Positions 1 through 11,700 of a DNA stretch of 64,000 nt are shown here, in pieces; position 1 is the first letter of the stretch; each line of letters opens with the position of its first letter. The notes beneath the pieces were generated by a model. It searched no databases, was not told the origin of the DNA, and worked only from the letters and a program-made list of their open reading frames with translations. Where the stretch lies: NCBI GenBank assembly GCA_963965975.1, contig OZ014419.1, positions 1,612,001 through 1,676,000 on the forward strand, given 5' to 3'. The position numbers and the translations under genes are program-made. This DNA is from Xestospongia bergquistia (taxonomy: Eukaryota; Porifera; Demospongiae; Haplosclerida; Petrosiidae).

Positions 1-2
1 TT

Positions 3-1373
3 AAGGTACTAGAGCTAAGAGAGAAAGCACACAACTACAAGAAGCGTGGTGATGGCTGTCACAAGATCCTTGAGAGGCTCAAAGATGAACAATTTGACTT
101 ATTAGAACGTGCTTCCTCCACTGGTTCTATTCCATCGGCTACAAGTGTGTCACATGATGATCACATGATTAAAGACGACATTGTCCTTGATGATATAGAA
201 TGTTCAAATGAGTCTGTTTGTGGTACAGATAGCTCTGAAGAGAGGGAGAGAGAACATCGAGAAAGTATTTCCCAGCCTCTGAGTAGCACTCACTATAACA
301 ATCCCCATATATGTACATGCACTTCAGGTGTGCCTCATACACATATTCTTGAGTCATCTGAGTCTGAATCCCAAGCTGAAAGTGTTCATTCCCACTCTCC
401 TCCATTTGAAGTTCAAAGACCTAATGAACATAAAACATTAACTAAACATCATCCTCAGATAATGAAGGGTTCTCCTAAACTGAGAAAGTCAGAAGGACAA
501 CCACCCACTCCAGAACTACAGCATCAGGTTGTAGTACAACCAGGCATTAGTCATCATCACATTAACCGTACTTCACCTTCAAAAAGACCTGTGTTGACTT
601 CTATTCCTCAAACCAAGACCAACCCCAGTGTCAAAAAAGAACCTCTCCTTCCTTACAAACCCAAACATCCAGTACTGATCTATGGTAAACCTAAACCAAC
701 ATCTCCGCCCAAACTAGTTTCATCAAGACGACCAGTACACCCAAAAACTATTCCTAGCTCAACAGTTCCTGCTGTACCTCAAATTACTCTACCTCGCTCT
801 CATCATTCTACACCTGTTAAATACACATCTCATACACAACCTGTCATATCTTCATCTACTCTACCCTTTCAATCTTCTACTAAACCTTCAAGTACTTGTA
901 CATTGTGTGGATGTCATAAACCTTCCACTAGTAATACTACTAAACCTCATGCTAAGCCTTGTGATATTTGTAATGGTGCTAAACATTCTTGTGACATACG
1001 TGGTGTCTCCTTGAAACCTACTGGTACATTAAAGAGCAGTGCTAGTGCAGATTGTGAGATTTGTCAGTCGGTGTTGACTCAATACAAATCTAGATACCCA
1101 CCTCCTCAGAAACACACCAACTCTCTATCTACAGGACCTGCTCAAAAACACGCACCTCTCTTAACTTCTGGACCTCCTCAGAGGCACACCACAACTACTC
1201 CTGCTACTACACAACCTCCTTCCTCTCACTCTCATCATTACACAATCCCTCAAGATGACAGTTTCTCTCTCAGTCCTTTGTCATTGAGTTCTAATTGTTC
1301 AGTAGCTTCAGACATTTTGGAAAGAGCTCAACGAAGGAGAGACAACTTTTGGAGTAAGACTGCTAATGAATAA
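3..1373 (+). CDS. Unknown Cys/Ser/Pro-rich protein, 3' terminal exon (partial)
   Basis: The reading frame is open from the left edge of the window to a TAA at 1371-1373, so this is the last coding exon of a gene that starts outside. The first 40 or so residues are charged and Leu-containing (LELREKAH, LERLKDEQ), consistent with the end of a coiled coil. The rest is low-complexity and rich in Ser, Pro, Thr and His. Around 890-1075 it carries several Cys pairs (CTLCGC, CDIC, CEIC) that could bind metal, but the spacing matches no zinc-binding domain I know. Overlapping AATAAA signals at 1372-1381 follow the stop directly. I do not recognise the family. That it codes is supported by the long open frame and ordered Cys pattern; the function is unknown. 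Confidence 0.7.
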   Translation, partial: KVLELREKAHNYKKRGDGCHKILERLKDEQFDLLERASSTGSIPSATSVSHDDHMIKDDIVLDDIECSNESVCGTDSSEEREREHRESISQPLSSTHYNNPHICTCTSGVPHTHILESSESESQAESVHSHSPPFEVQRPNEHKTLTKHHPQIMKGSPKLRKSEGQPPTPELQHQVVVQPGISHHHINRTSPSKRPVLTSIPQTKTNPSVKKEPLLPYKPKHPVLIYGKPKPTSPPKLVSSRRPVHPKTIPSSTVPAVPQITLPRSHHSTPVKYTSHTQPVISSSTLPFQSSTKPSSTCTLCGCHKPSTSNTTKPHAKPCDICNGAKHSCDIRGVSLKPTGTLKSSASADCEICQSVLTQYKSRYPPPQKHTNSLSTGPAQKHAPLLTSGPPQRHTTTTPATTQPPSSHSHHYTIPQDDSFSLSPLSLSSNCSVASDILERAQRRRDNFWSKTANE

Positions 1374-1719
1374 TAAATAAAAGGGAACAACCAAGTATTA
1401 TAATGATATCAGTAAAAATTATTTTCCCCCAAAGTTTTATTCTTTCTGTGTATTATACATAAAAAAGAAGAACATAGTTTAATAGTTTCAATGTTCTTAA
1501 AAAGAAACATACAATGTCTAGTAAATATGGATAGATAGATAGATGTAAATGACAACAATGTGAGTGTCCAGGGTAGTGTAGTGGTGAGTGAACAGAGTTT
1601 AAAATAAATAATAGCATTTGTTTGGACAATAATATTACAATTTCAGGGTAGGAGATAATTCCAATTAGAAATGTTCTTATATAAAATGACACATTACCTA
1701 CAGATTTTTAATGGTCATA
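1374..1719. other. Tail-to-tail intergenic gap
   Basis: This AT-rich 346-bp spacer lies between two convergent genes. It contains the poly(A) signals of the upstream gene, a short GATA run near 1531-1544 and the 3' UTR of pleckstrin on the other strand. I see no gene in it. Confidence 0.6.
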
Positions 1720-4700
1720 TTATGATAATACAGATTGGTTCTTCACTAGTTCTACATGTGCCAACCATTCAACGTGGCTAGTTATTGCCAATATCCATGC
1801 ATTTCTCTCCTCGTCTGATGCCGCTTGTATGAAATATTTTCTGCCATTATTGGTTTCAATACAAAACATATAAGGTCTACTAGTGGTCTCTTCAAGTTGT
1901 AACGGTAAAGATCTCGTTCTAGTTGGAGGAGTTGAACTTGACGCAAGATATGGTGTCCCACCATCTAAAGTCGATATCCGACAACCAGAGAGTGGTATAG
2001 CACCTTGTGGCTTATGTTGTATCTAGTGGAATAATGAAGGGAGCATTACTCGCTAACAGAATGTTTATGATATTATAAGAAATTGCTTTTAACATTCTTA
2101 TGTCAATAATTATTTATTCTCATTAATTAGGAAAACATAACTAACTCCAAAAGGAAATGTTTGTTTATTTATAATTAATAATTGCATACTAAACCCATAC
2201 TATTAATTAGATAAAAAAGTTGACATAATGACGCTGAATAGTGAACGAGAATGTAGATACAATAACTCTAATTACGTACACATTTCCAATTAAGGACTAT
2301 TATTGTACTACTACATGTACAGACTTACTTTCACAAGTCTATAATAATAGAGGTGAGTTGCTTTTTCTCTGAGTACAAATCGTCTTATCTTCCAACTTTT
2401 CCTTAAATGACCCTACAATATCAGTACTAATGATGATAGCTCCATTGGTCAGTACTTTTATTGTATTTCTATTAATAATTGTAGTATTGTTACTATTGTA
2501 ATACCTCTTTTAATAGGAAGCCTTGCTTGAGGATCTGCTCATCATTGTCATCTTCTGAGGAGTCTATAGACTCCTACAGTAAAGGAATATATAACAATAA
2601 TAGTACAGTACTCTACATTGTATTTATAACCTAAACTCTTATCAATAACCATTCCTGCCATATAATAACATCATACTTAGATTTCTGGGGGGGGGGGGGG
2701 GTGGTTGTGGCTACATACTTGGTTAAGCAACATTGACACACTTATAGGATGGGAGACTGCTCAGTGTGATGAGTGGGTCCACACAATTGGGGATCATACA
2801 TCTTAGTGTCATGTTTGCATACAAGATAGACATGAAAATTGTGAGCTGATAAGGGACTTCCTCTCTTCTAATATCAGATTAAATATTTAGGATACTTACA
2901 GTCGAGACTCGTCTATACAAGAGACGTTCTGCTCCTACTAGTTCAGGTGAAGAGGACTCATCAACATTTAACAAGTCATCATCAGAATCTGGAAATAACT
3001 CCACACCTTGTACAGGAGCGTAACTGACCTGTGAGAAAAAACAGTGTTTAAGTTGCATAGGCAAAGCTATCCATTGAGACCTGTAGTCTAGAGAGGTTTT
3101 AAAGTAAGGTTGAGGCAGTCTAGAGTAAAGTTGAGGTAGCCTAGGGAGGTCTTAGTAGTCTAGGGAGGCCTTAGTAAAGGTTGAGGTAGTCTACTAGAGA
3201 GGTCTTAGTAAAGGTTGAAGTACTCTAGAGAGGCCTTAGTAAAGGTTGAAGTAGTCTACTAGAGAGGTCTTAGTAAAGGTTGAAGTAGTCTAGAGAGGTC
3301 TTAGTAAAGGTTGAGGTAGTCTAGAGAGGCCTTAGTAAAGGTTGAGGGAGGTTTTAGTAAAGGTTGAGGTAGTCTAGAGAGGCCTTAGTAAAGGTTGAGG
3401 TAGTCTAGGGAGGTCTTAGTAAAGGTTGAAGTAGTCTAGAGAGGCCTTAGTATAAAGGTTGAGGTAGTCTAGAGAGGTCTTAGTAAAGGTTGAAGTACTC
3501 TAGAGAGGCCTTAGTAAAGGTTGAAGTAGTCTACTAGAGAGGTCTTAGTAAAGGTTGAAGTAGTCTAGAGAGGTCTTAGTAAAGGTTGAGGTAGTCTAGA
3601 GAGGCCTTAGTAAAGGTTGAGGGGAGGTCTTAGTAAAGGTTGAAGTAGTCTAGAGAGGCCTTAGTATAAAGGTTGAGGTAGTCTAGGGAGGTCTTAGTAA
3701 AGGTTGAAGTAGTCTAGAGAGGCCTTAGTATAAAGGTTGAGGTAGTCTAGGAAGGTCTTAGTAAAGGTTGAGTAGTCTAGGGAGGTCTCAACATCTGTGG
3801 CATAGGAGGGGCTAGTTTTTAAACATCAGTACAAAACAATTATGTAAATAGTTCACTTACAAAAATATATCTGGCACTTTCTTTGTCTTCAAATTCATAG
3901 CACTTTTCTTTGTCAGCAGCTATCATACATTTAGCATATGTTTTACCCTCTTCAATAGCATGAAAGAAACCATTCCTCAGCATGATGCTTGCAAGACTTA
4001 CAGCTTCTTGCCGAGTTGAGGCAAAATACCAGGTCAGCATCCAATCAACAGCATCTTTACCTAATGTAAATAGATTGAACAAATCTTAGAAACTGATTGG
4101 TTTTGTGATCTAGGATTGTAAGAGGTGCAGTAGTGAGTACAGAGGATTCAACCAAATCCCTTGCACCACATGTAAACACATTGAGCACAACAATATAGAA
4201 GAATTCATATGTCCTTCTTACAACTATCAATTTGTCCTTACCATTAAAGTACATGTCAACATGTCCACCTCTTCTCTTCTGTTCCAGTCTAACACCAGCT
4301 GATCCATCTTGCATTGCTTGAACTATTTCTCTACAGTCATTGTAATAATTCAACAATTTCTATGTCCTGCAACTTACCTCTGTGTAGCTATCTCTTTCTC
4401 ATTTTGAGGGGTGCAATATGATCGTCGTAATGTTATGTTCCTTCTCTCCTGTGCTGACTTTCTTCTTTCTTCTAACTAATAAAGGGAGAGAGAGAACCCA
4501 AATAAGGACATAATGAAATTGCTATAAGAGCAGTTCATTTAATACATGTGATAGTAAGCACAAGCCAAAGAAATCCATATAATATTAAGTAATTGTACTT
4601 ATTATAATTGTTAGCATTACTAAAAGTTGTTTACCTTTGAAGGATCTAGGTTTCTAATTCTTTCTTCAATTGCTAATTGCCATTCACTTCTTGTAATTTG

Positions 4701-5731
4701 ATCAGGAGCTTCAATTAAGTACTCCTTTCCTTCAACTGTTGTTAGTTTAAGTAGCCACTACAAATGATGGAAACATATATAATGATACTTGTATGTAAAA
4801 CAAACTCAAAGGAGCAGGTACAAAGTGATAAGGTTTTACCACAAGTTTCTGTACTGGTGATACTATGAATATCATTGACTTGTTTTTCAATGATGATAAT
4901 AAAAATAATAGCCTGGGGCTAATACTCCTACTAGACTTAGTATTAGAATATAAGTAATTCTTACTGCTCTTTTCATTGCTGAACTTGAAGGAGGACAGTC
5001 TAAAGATGCTCCAAGGAGAGATATTTGGCCCTTTGGATTAGAATCCTATGACATAAACAAAATCACTAAATAAATATCAGTTGTGTATCACTAAATATTG
5101 TCGTCATTGCTATTGTATAGCCAGTCACTAGTAGTGTTATGTTACATGATAAAGTCTCATTCACTGGCATTCAGGTAGGATCAATTTCCATTTGTTATGC
5201 GTGTTACTAATCTGTTAGTCCAAACTGAGGCAATCGTTAAGGATGAGCTAGTAAACATTAAAATTACAGCTAAATAAGGCAAACAGATATTCACAAAGTA
5301 TACTTCTTAAAATAACAAGCCTGCTAGGATCATGTATATATAGTTATAGTTATTTATAACAGATAGTGGGACATCAACAAAAACACAAACAATTAAATGA
5401 TGCTAGATGAGTGTTTGCTAGCTGACCTGTCGACGTTTATAATACTCCAGGGACGTTTTCTTCAAAATGAACCATCTTGTTCTCCAACTGTGACGTATGT
5501 GTCCCTGAAAGAGAGAGAGTGGAGTAGCCTAACAGATCGAGTGTTTGTTCTAAATTATACTTCTAAGGCAGATTAGCATCGTTTATATACGGGTCGTTAA
5601 GCTTCTAGCTTCGGGAAAATGTGACTCACCTTCTTTACTAAGTATCCTTCCTTTATAATAATGTGTTTTGCCAAAGATTGTCTACCTTGACTAGCTGGAC
5701 TTGCTTTATCCATCCACTGTGGTTCTGCCAT
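1720..5731 (-). CDS. PLEK: Pleckstrin (PH-DEP-PH), 11 exons
   Basis: Eleven exons join in frame: 5731-5630, 5504-5427, 5045-4965, 4757-4635, 4475-4378, 4330-4242, 4060-3861, 3028-2900, 2573-2505, 2412-2329 and 2022-1720, giving about 451 residues. Exons 1-4 make an N-terminal PH domain (EGYLVKKG, HSWRTRWFIL, EYLIEAPD). The 3861-4060 exon and the one before it form a DEP domain (KDAVDWML, ASTRQEAVSLASIML). An acidic linker (DSDDDLLN, DSSEDDNDE) leads to a second PH domain (KQGFLLKEG, RKSWKIRRFVL, FIQAASDEERNAWI). PH-DEP-PH is the pleckstrin architecture, a phosphoinositide-binding cytoskeletal and secretion adaptor that is a PKC substrate in vertebrates. The protein is longer than the usual 350 residues because of linker insertions. 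All splice phases agree. The start is the first in-frame ATG of the PH exon. The gene is divergent from the next one, 84 bp away. Confidence 0.9.
2687..2701. repeat. Poly-G run (15 bp)
   Basis: A run of fifteen G lies in a pleckstrin intron. It is length-unstable and prone to sequencing error. Confidence 0.9.
3075..3795. repeat. Minisatellite in pleckstrin intron
   Basis: About 20 or more imperfect tandem copies of a unit close to 30-36 bp are present. The unit is built around the words tagtctagagagg, cttagtaaagg and ttga(a/g)g, with internal length variants (added tact or ta, or missing segments). The array occupies most of the 832-bp intron between the DEP exon and the acidic-linker exon. 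No coding signal is seen. Confidence 0.9.
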
Positions 5732-5815
5732 AGTTGGCGTTAGAATGATGAGCTCATTTATCGTAATGAATGCGTTTATTTAATGAATTATTCATTATAA
5801 TAAGTCAGTACTCTA
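5732..5815. promoter_or_regulatory. Divergent promoter gap, pleckstrin / Ly-6 gene
   Basis: Only 84 bp separate the two divergent start codons, so both 5' UTRs and any core promoter must lie here or inside the genes. The stretch is AT-rich, with repeated att/aat words and no clear TATA position. The call rests on arrangement alone. Confidence 0.45.
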
Positions 5816-6214
5816 ATGGCGATGTTAGTCGGTTTATTAATTTTGCAGTTTGTCCTAGTCGCAAACTGTAAGTTTATACTGCAATTGTAATTATAATTAG
5901 ATGTTGTGTATGGAGTCTTTAGACGTAAAACTTAGTTTTTGTCATGTAGATATTATAAGGTTTAAAACTTCATTGCTTCGTGCATGTATGTACTATGTAA
6001 CGCATAATTTTTTTTTTTTTTTTTTGATTGAAATAATGCCAAACATAGCAAGAAGTGATAATAGTATATATACAGTATTATAATAAATAAAGTGTTATGT
6101 GTTATAGTGTCATGTAAATTAAAGTATAGCTACAATAAGAGTGCTTCAACTTAGCAACAGATTTTGTGATAAGCATTTGGTTTCTGTGGAGTAGTATTAA
6201 ACGCAATATATTAT

Positions 6215-6249
<35 letters not shown>

Positions 6250-7043
6250 TTATATAAACCAAGCACATGCTTGTGAATATAATAATGAAATCAGAAATTA
6301 ACAGCATCTTAAAAACCTATCCTACTACCCCACTAATATTAACCTCAATCCAACCCTCTCTTAGCTATACAATGCTACACCCTCACACAAACTCAAGTAC
6401 AAGAATGTCATCAATGCTCAACTACCATCTTCTCTTCTGACAATGGAAAATCTTGGCTATACTTTTCCAAAAAATGTTGGATTAAACCATGTGATGACTT
6501 TGTACATGTGTCATTTGGTTATATCTATCAGATGAAATGTTGCAACACTACACTTTGTAATGATGAACTTTTTATGGATTTTAACCCTCGATACCGTAAT
6601 GATCCTACAACAACACCAACAACTAAATCATCTAGTAGTAATGTCTTCTCCCAGCCCACTATATATCTCTCCCTCTCCACAAGTTATTCAGTGGATTCCT
6701 CAATCTCACCAATGTTATCACCATCTCCCACAATTACTACCTCTTCTATTAAAAGTACCACCCCATCATTACCAAACCTTGTTTCTACTTAAAGTCTTAT
6801 TCTCTAGGGTCCAACAATATACTATATATCATTATATCGATAGTAGTTTTGTTAATAACTATTAGCTTTGGTATATCGATTGCTGTGATTGTCTTTGCTA
6901 GAAAATGTATATCAAAAACCACATATTCATTACCAATGCAAGAATCACAAACTGTACGTAGAGAACAAGTTGTTTCATTACCTCTACCTATACAGACTCT
7001 ACCCCCACAATCTAATGATGCTAATCCAATGTCCCATCTCTAA
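5816..7043 (+). CDS. Ly-6/uPAR (three-finger) domain single-pass membrane protein
   Basis: Three exons are proposed: 5816-5867, 6365-6754 and 6808-7043. Exon 1 encodes a signal peptide (MAMLVGLLILQFVLVA). Exon 2 begins IQCYT and ends its Cys-rich part with KCCNTTLCND, the typical close of an Ly-6/uPAR three-finger domain; CHQC and CWIKPC lie between. A Ser/Thr-rich stalk follows. Exon 3 encodes a hydrophobic helix (IIISIVVLLITISFGISIAV) then RKC and a roughly 40-residue tail, so this is a transmembrane rather than GPI-anchored member. Extracellular Ly-6 domains with one helix also occur in TGF-beta-type receptors, but no kinase is present. The exon 2 donor at 6755 is my choice to keep frame with exon 3 (54-bp intron); other donors are possible. 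The ligand is unknown. Confidence 0.75.
6212..6249. repeat. (TAG)n microsatellite
   Basis: About twelve perfect TAG trinucleotides lie in the first intron of the Ly-6 domain gene. The intron also carries a poly-T run near 6008-6025. Confidence 0.9.
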
Positions 7044-7247
7044 GTTTCAACTGTACCATGATATAGTACCATTAATTGCCTTTTACAAAGTAGTCTCCTA
7101 ATCATCTCAATCTCCTAATAGATTGCATCATGTCTAGTGACTTTATTTTTGCTTTTGTTACTTATCATCATTACAAACACATTGTTATATAATTAATACT
7201 TCGTTATTTTTGTTTGCATAAAGACAATTTTTTTTATTAAAAAATTA

Positions 7248-8398
7248 TCAACTCTCAGCTTGACTTAGTTTGTCTTTTACAGAATTCTTTTCTCCTTTTT
7301 TCCTTTTACCATACAAATTCTGGATTTGCTTAACTACATCACGACAAGCTTGAACTTTCTTACGAAGTTCGGAACAATTAGCATAGGCCGTATCTCTTTT
7401 GTCTTTAAGTGAACTCTCTTGCATACTCAGTTCTTGTAACTCCTCCCTAGTAGTCAAAAGTTGCTTTCGCTTCAGTTGGATCTCATCTGTAACTTGTTCT
7501 ATTTGACTTAAAAGAACTTTCTTTTGTTCCGTACATTGACTCAGAACACCATGAGCCTCTGTATAAATCAATGACCATAGTAGACAATAATGATTAGAAC
7601 TAACTTTCTAGTTTCTCTTTTAAAGCTTTTAAATGTACAGCATTATCTTGGTGTTCTTTTTTTAGCAGTTCTGACAAAGATTCCATTGACAGGGCTTTTG
7701 ACAACAACTGTAGTACACTGTCTGAATCTGTTAAAGTATTATAATTTAAAGCTGGTAATGAAACATATACATAAGTTATGTTTAATTCAGTGTGAATAAA
7801 AATTGCTCTCATATTGCACAACATTACAAGACCAGCCCTCCACTTCACAATATAAACTAGTCACTTGCCTTTTTGGAACAGTTGGACAAGAGAGGATGTT
7901 GTCTTCTGTGGAGATGTAGAGTGATCAGTAGTTGATACATCTTCTCTGTCGTTTTTTGTGTCAATGGAATCACCTAATCACAAAATAACAAAATATATGA
8001 GTATCATAACAAATTAGTCAACTACCATTAGAATCAGTAACAGCTGTTTCCAAATCGCGTTTCTCTTGTTTTGGTTTCAAATCTTCTTCTACGATCTCTT
8101 TGTCATCTCGTGGTCTTTTTCTTGGAACTAAGTTTAGCATATCTAGCACATGGTCTGTCACATCAGTGTCGTCATTAATAACAGGTTCTTGTTGAGAAAC
8201 ATCAGAATTTTCTTCAGGAACAATGTCATTAATCTGATTAATTATGTCTTCAATCATTTCCGGCTGTTCCAATTCTTTGTTCTCTGATGAGTCTTCATCT
8301 GTGTCCATTTTTGTCAATTCTTCTTCCTCTTCTTCTTCTGTTACAGCTTCCTTTTCATCATGTGATTCTTCAGTAGTACTCATGTCCTGGTCTGACAT
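7248..8398 (-). CDS. Acidic N-terminus plus coiled-coil protein, unknown
   Basis: Four exons join in frame: 8398-8026, 7973-7869, 7727-7605 and 7558-7248, for 303 residues. The first 110 residues are strongly acidic (a run of seven Glu, many Asp/Ser) and include a basic patch, RKRPRDDK, that could be a nuclear signal. The C-terminal 150 residues are heptad-rich (LLSKALSMESLSELLKKEH, LKALKEKLE, KRKQLLTTREELQEL), a long coiled coil ending in a basic tail (GKRKKGEK). The intron between exons 2 and 3 starts with GC instead of GT (AG|GCAAGT), the only frame-keeping option. The composition resembles nuclear or kinetochore coiled-coil proteins, but I cannot name it. It is divergent from dystroglycan, 316 bp away. 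Confidence 0.75.
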
Positions 8399-8714
8399 AG
8401 TCCTTCTACAAAATAGGATACACCAATGAAAATGGTTAGGAGTGAAAGTTCACATACATGTAAGTAGTAATAAATAGTAGGTGTGGTATGAAGTTATGAA
8501 TATAATTATCAGTTACTTAGCAACCAAATACATGTTCGATAAAGAAAAGGGGCGTAGCTCGAACACTGCAAAAAAGACCACACAAATGATAATGACTGAA
8601 ACTCAAAAGTAAGTAACTCTAGTGTAATCACTCATTTGAAATTCACCTCTTATTGTTAATTTTATTGCAATATTCTATTTATCAGTGAATGAGAATCGGA
8701 CAACTACCTCTCAA

Positions 8715-11700
8715 ATGTCTGCAAATATGAGACAGTTCCAAACAACACGGCAAGTAACCAATCATCAACGACAACCTCAATGTCCCCCAGCTATTCATAC
8801 AAAGCCAATAAAGAGTAGCAGTTTATTACTTAGACAAGATCATCAAAAGAAATATATTATATCTAGTAATAAATTTAGGAGAAAATATCAAAAGACTTAC
8901 TTAAAAATAAGCTGGATAACATCCTCCATTTTAACATTGGTATTATTATTAATTTTGGCAGCTAGACCACTTCATGCAAATATCAACAACACACAAAATG
9001 ACGACCTTGAGATAGCAGATTCAATTCCATTTAATACAATAACATCTCCATTCAAACTACCTGATACTACAGCTATAGTAGGACAATTATTTCTATTACA
9101 AATACCACCTAATGCATATGCAGGCAACGTCAGCTCTATTGAAGTAAGTAAATTGATAAAATGACACAATGACAAGTTGATATTATTGATTATGAAACAT
9201 TGATAAATTTAGGCAACTAAAATCATTTTATTATTCTGTCTTTACACTATAGGTCTACAAACAAGGTCAAAAAAGCTTGCCCAAATGGTTATCATTTGAT
9301 TCTTCAAGCTGGACTTTCTATGGAGTACCATTTGAAACAGATTTGGAAGTTGTTTACATTGCAGTAAATGTCTATTTAGATGAAGATTACTGGCCATCTG
9401 TTCAAGAGATTTTCATTATTGAAGTATCTCTACCAACAAACACTTTGCCAGTGAAATTAGGAGATACATTTGAAATAACTCTATTTGATGCTGACCACAA
9501 TGAATTACTTGGTAATACTAACTCGCTGTTTTCTACTTGTGATATTGAAAGTCAAAATGTTTCAATTTATCCATTATCTTGTCCAGTTGGTAGTTTAAAT
9601 ATCTTTGCTAGCATTTACTTGGCTTGCAATTCAACAAATTTATCTCCTGCACAAAGAGTTATGATGTTTGTTTCAGTAGGTGAACGTTTAAGAGTCTGCC
9701 CTCTTCAACTGATACTCCAAACTCAATTTCAACCTGCAGCATTAACGATTGCAGAAAATAACATCTCAAAGGATTACAATACTAACAGTGTAAGTATGTC
9801 TCTATTGATACATTGTGAAGACATTGACCTGTACTCAGCTGTCATTCAAAATACAATCAAACTATTAGAAAAATTTCTCAACAATTCATTTTTTGTGAAT
9901 AATGACCGAATAGTTATACAAGCATGGACAATCACTGCTACAATGTTCCAAGCTATTGCAACACCGAAACGACTAAGACGACAAGTTCTACCTTCACCAA
10001 CTCCAGTTCAACCTCAAATTACAGAGACTCAGAGACTAGGTAGCGGTGACAACAGCAGTGATGAATTTATGTCTGAGTCAATAGGCAAAGCAACTTCATC
10101 AATACTACCAGATCCTTTCCCAAGCAAAACAACAAGTAAACCATTCCCTTTTGTGACATCAATGTTGTTAGAGGAGATTTCATCAAGTTTAGAGAGTAGC
10201 GTTTTTTCTCTGTTCCCTGATATATCTTCTCTAAGTCTAGAACCAAGTTCACTGTTTCTGCCTTCTGTATATGAATCAATTTTGTCTTCAGATTTTTTGT
10301 TTACTGAGTCATTTGTTGATTTCTCAGAAACATTAACCATCATGACCACTGATATAAGTTCCAACGTATTTTTATCCTCACTGAGTACAGAAACTAGTTC
10401 CTCAGTTACAATCAGTCCTACGTTCGTATTTCTCACTCCTACACCTAGTGATGATATATTCTTTACCTCAGAGACTTCACTTTTTCTCTATGATACATCA
10501 AGTATGGATAGTCTGGTAATGCCTACAATAGACCCATCACAAATGCCATACACTAGTCTAGACTCTGAGTCAGTACTCACTTTCACTGATATACCATTCG
10601 TTATGACCAGCTCTGTGGTTATAGACATATCTAGTGACTTCACATCACCTTTTATCAGTGATGAAACATCTTTAATCTTTGTAGACACCACATCTATTGA
10701 GCCAACTTTTGTTGAGACAAGCTCATTTGTTACGACAAGTAATTTAGGCTTGGAATATATGTCTTCATCTGAATTTCCATTTATTACCTCCTCTTTAGAT
10801 GTATCAGTGAGTGATATCATCTTTCAAACTTCTGCTGTTGGAGTGAGTCCGTCAGGAGATTTAACTTCTTTTCTGAGTGATAATGTCATGTCTCAAACTT
10901 CAGTGGATTTTATTGAGACGTTATCTCCTAGCCCTAGTCAACCATTTTTTTCATCTACTGCTGATGAGATTTCTACAATGACACTTGAAAGTCCATCTCC
11001 AAGTTTTGAAGAACCATTTTCTTCTGTATTTACAGAATTATTTTCCTCTATTAAACTAACACCATCTCCTTTTCCTTCAATTATTCCTCCTCCTCCTGGT
11101 CCTCCACCTCCTTCTCTTGATACTTCATTAGTGACAGAGTCCTCAGACCTATTTCTGGAGACGAGTTCCTTTTTGCCTCCATTTTCAACTGATGTTTTTG
11201 TGACTCTGGTAACTCCTGAACCAACTTCATCAATCATGCTACCATTTTCATCTGATTTTGATGACTCCCTAGTTCCTACATCATCTGAACCAAGATTAAT
11301 TTCATCAATGGAAATGCAATTTTCATCTGATTTTGATGACTCCCTAGTTCCTACATCATCTGAACCAAGATTAATTTCATCAATGGAAATGCAATTTTCA
11401 TCTGATTTTGATGACTCTCAGATTCCCATGTCAACTTTATTTCCTGAATCGTCTTCATCAATGAAGTTTTCGTCTGACTTTGATGGCTCCTCGTTGCCTT
11501 TGTCCACTCCTCTCCTCTCATTTTCTATCTCTACAATAGCAAGTGAGGAATTCCCTAGCACATTAGTTCTACTTCCAACTACAGAGATAACATCATCATT
11601 TGATTTAGAATCTAGTCCAGAGCCATCTTTGCTGATATCTATGCCATTCCTCTCAGATAGTATTGTTAGTTTTATCTTCATATCAGAAGACGTAACAAGT

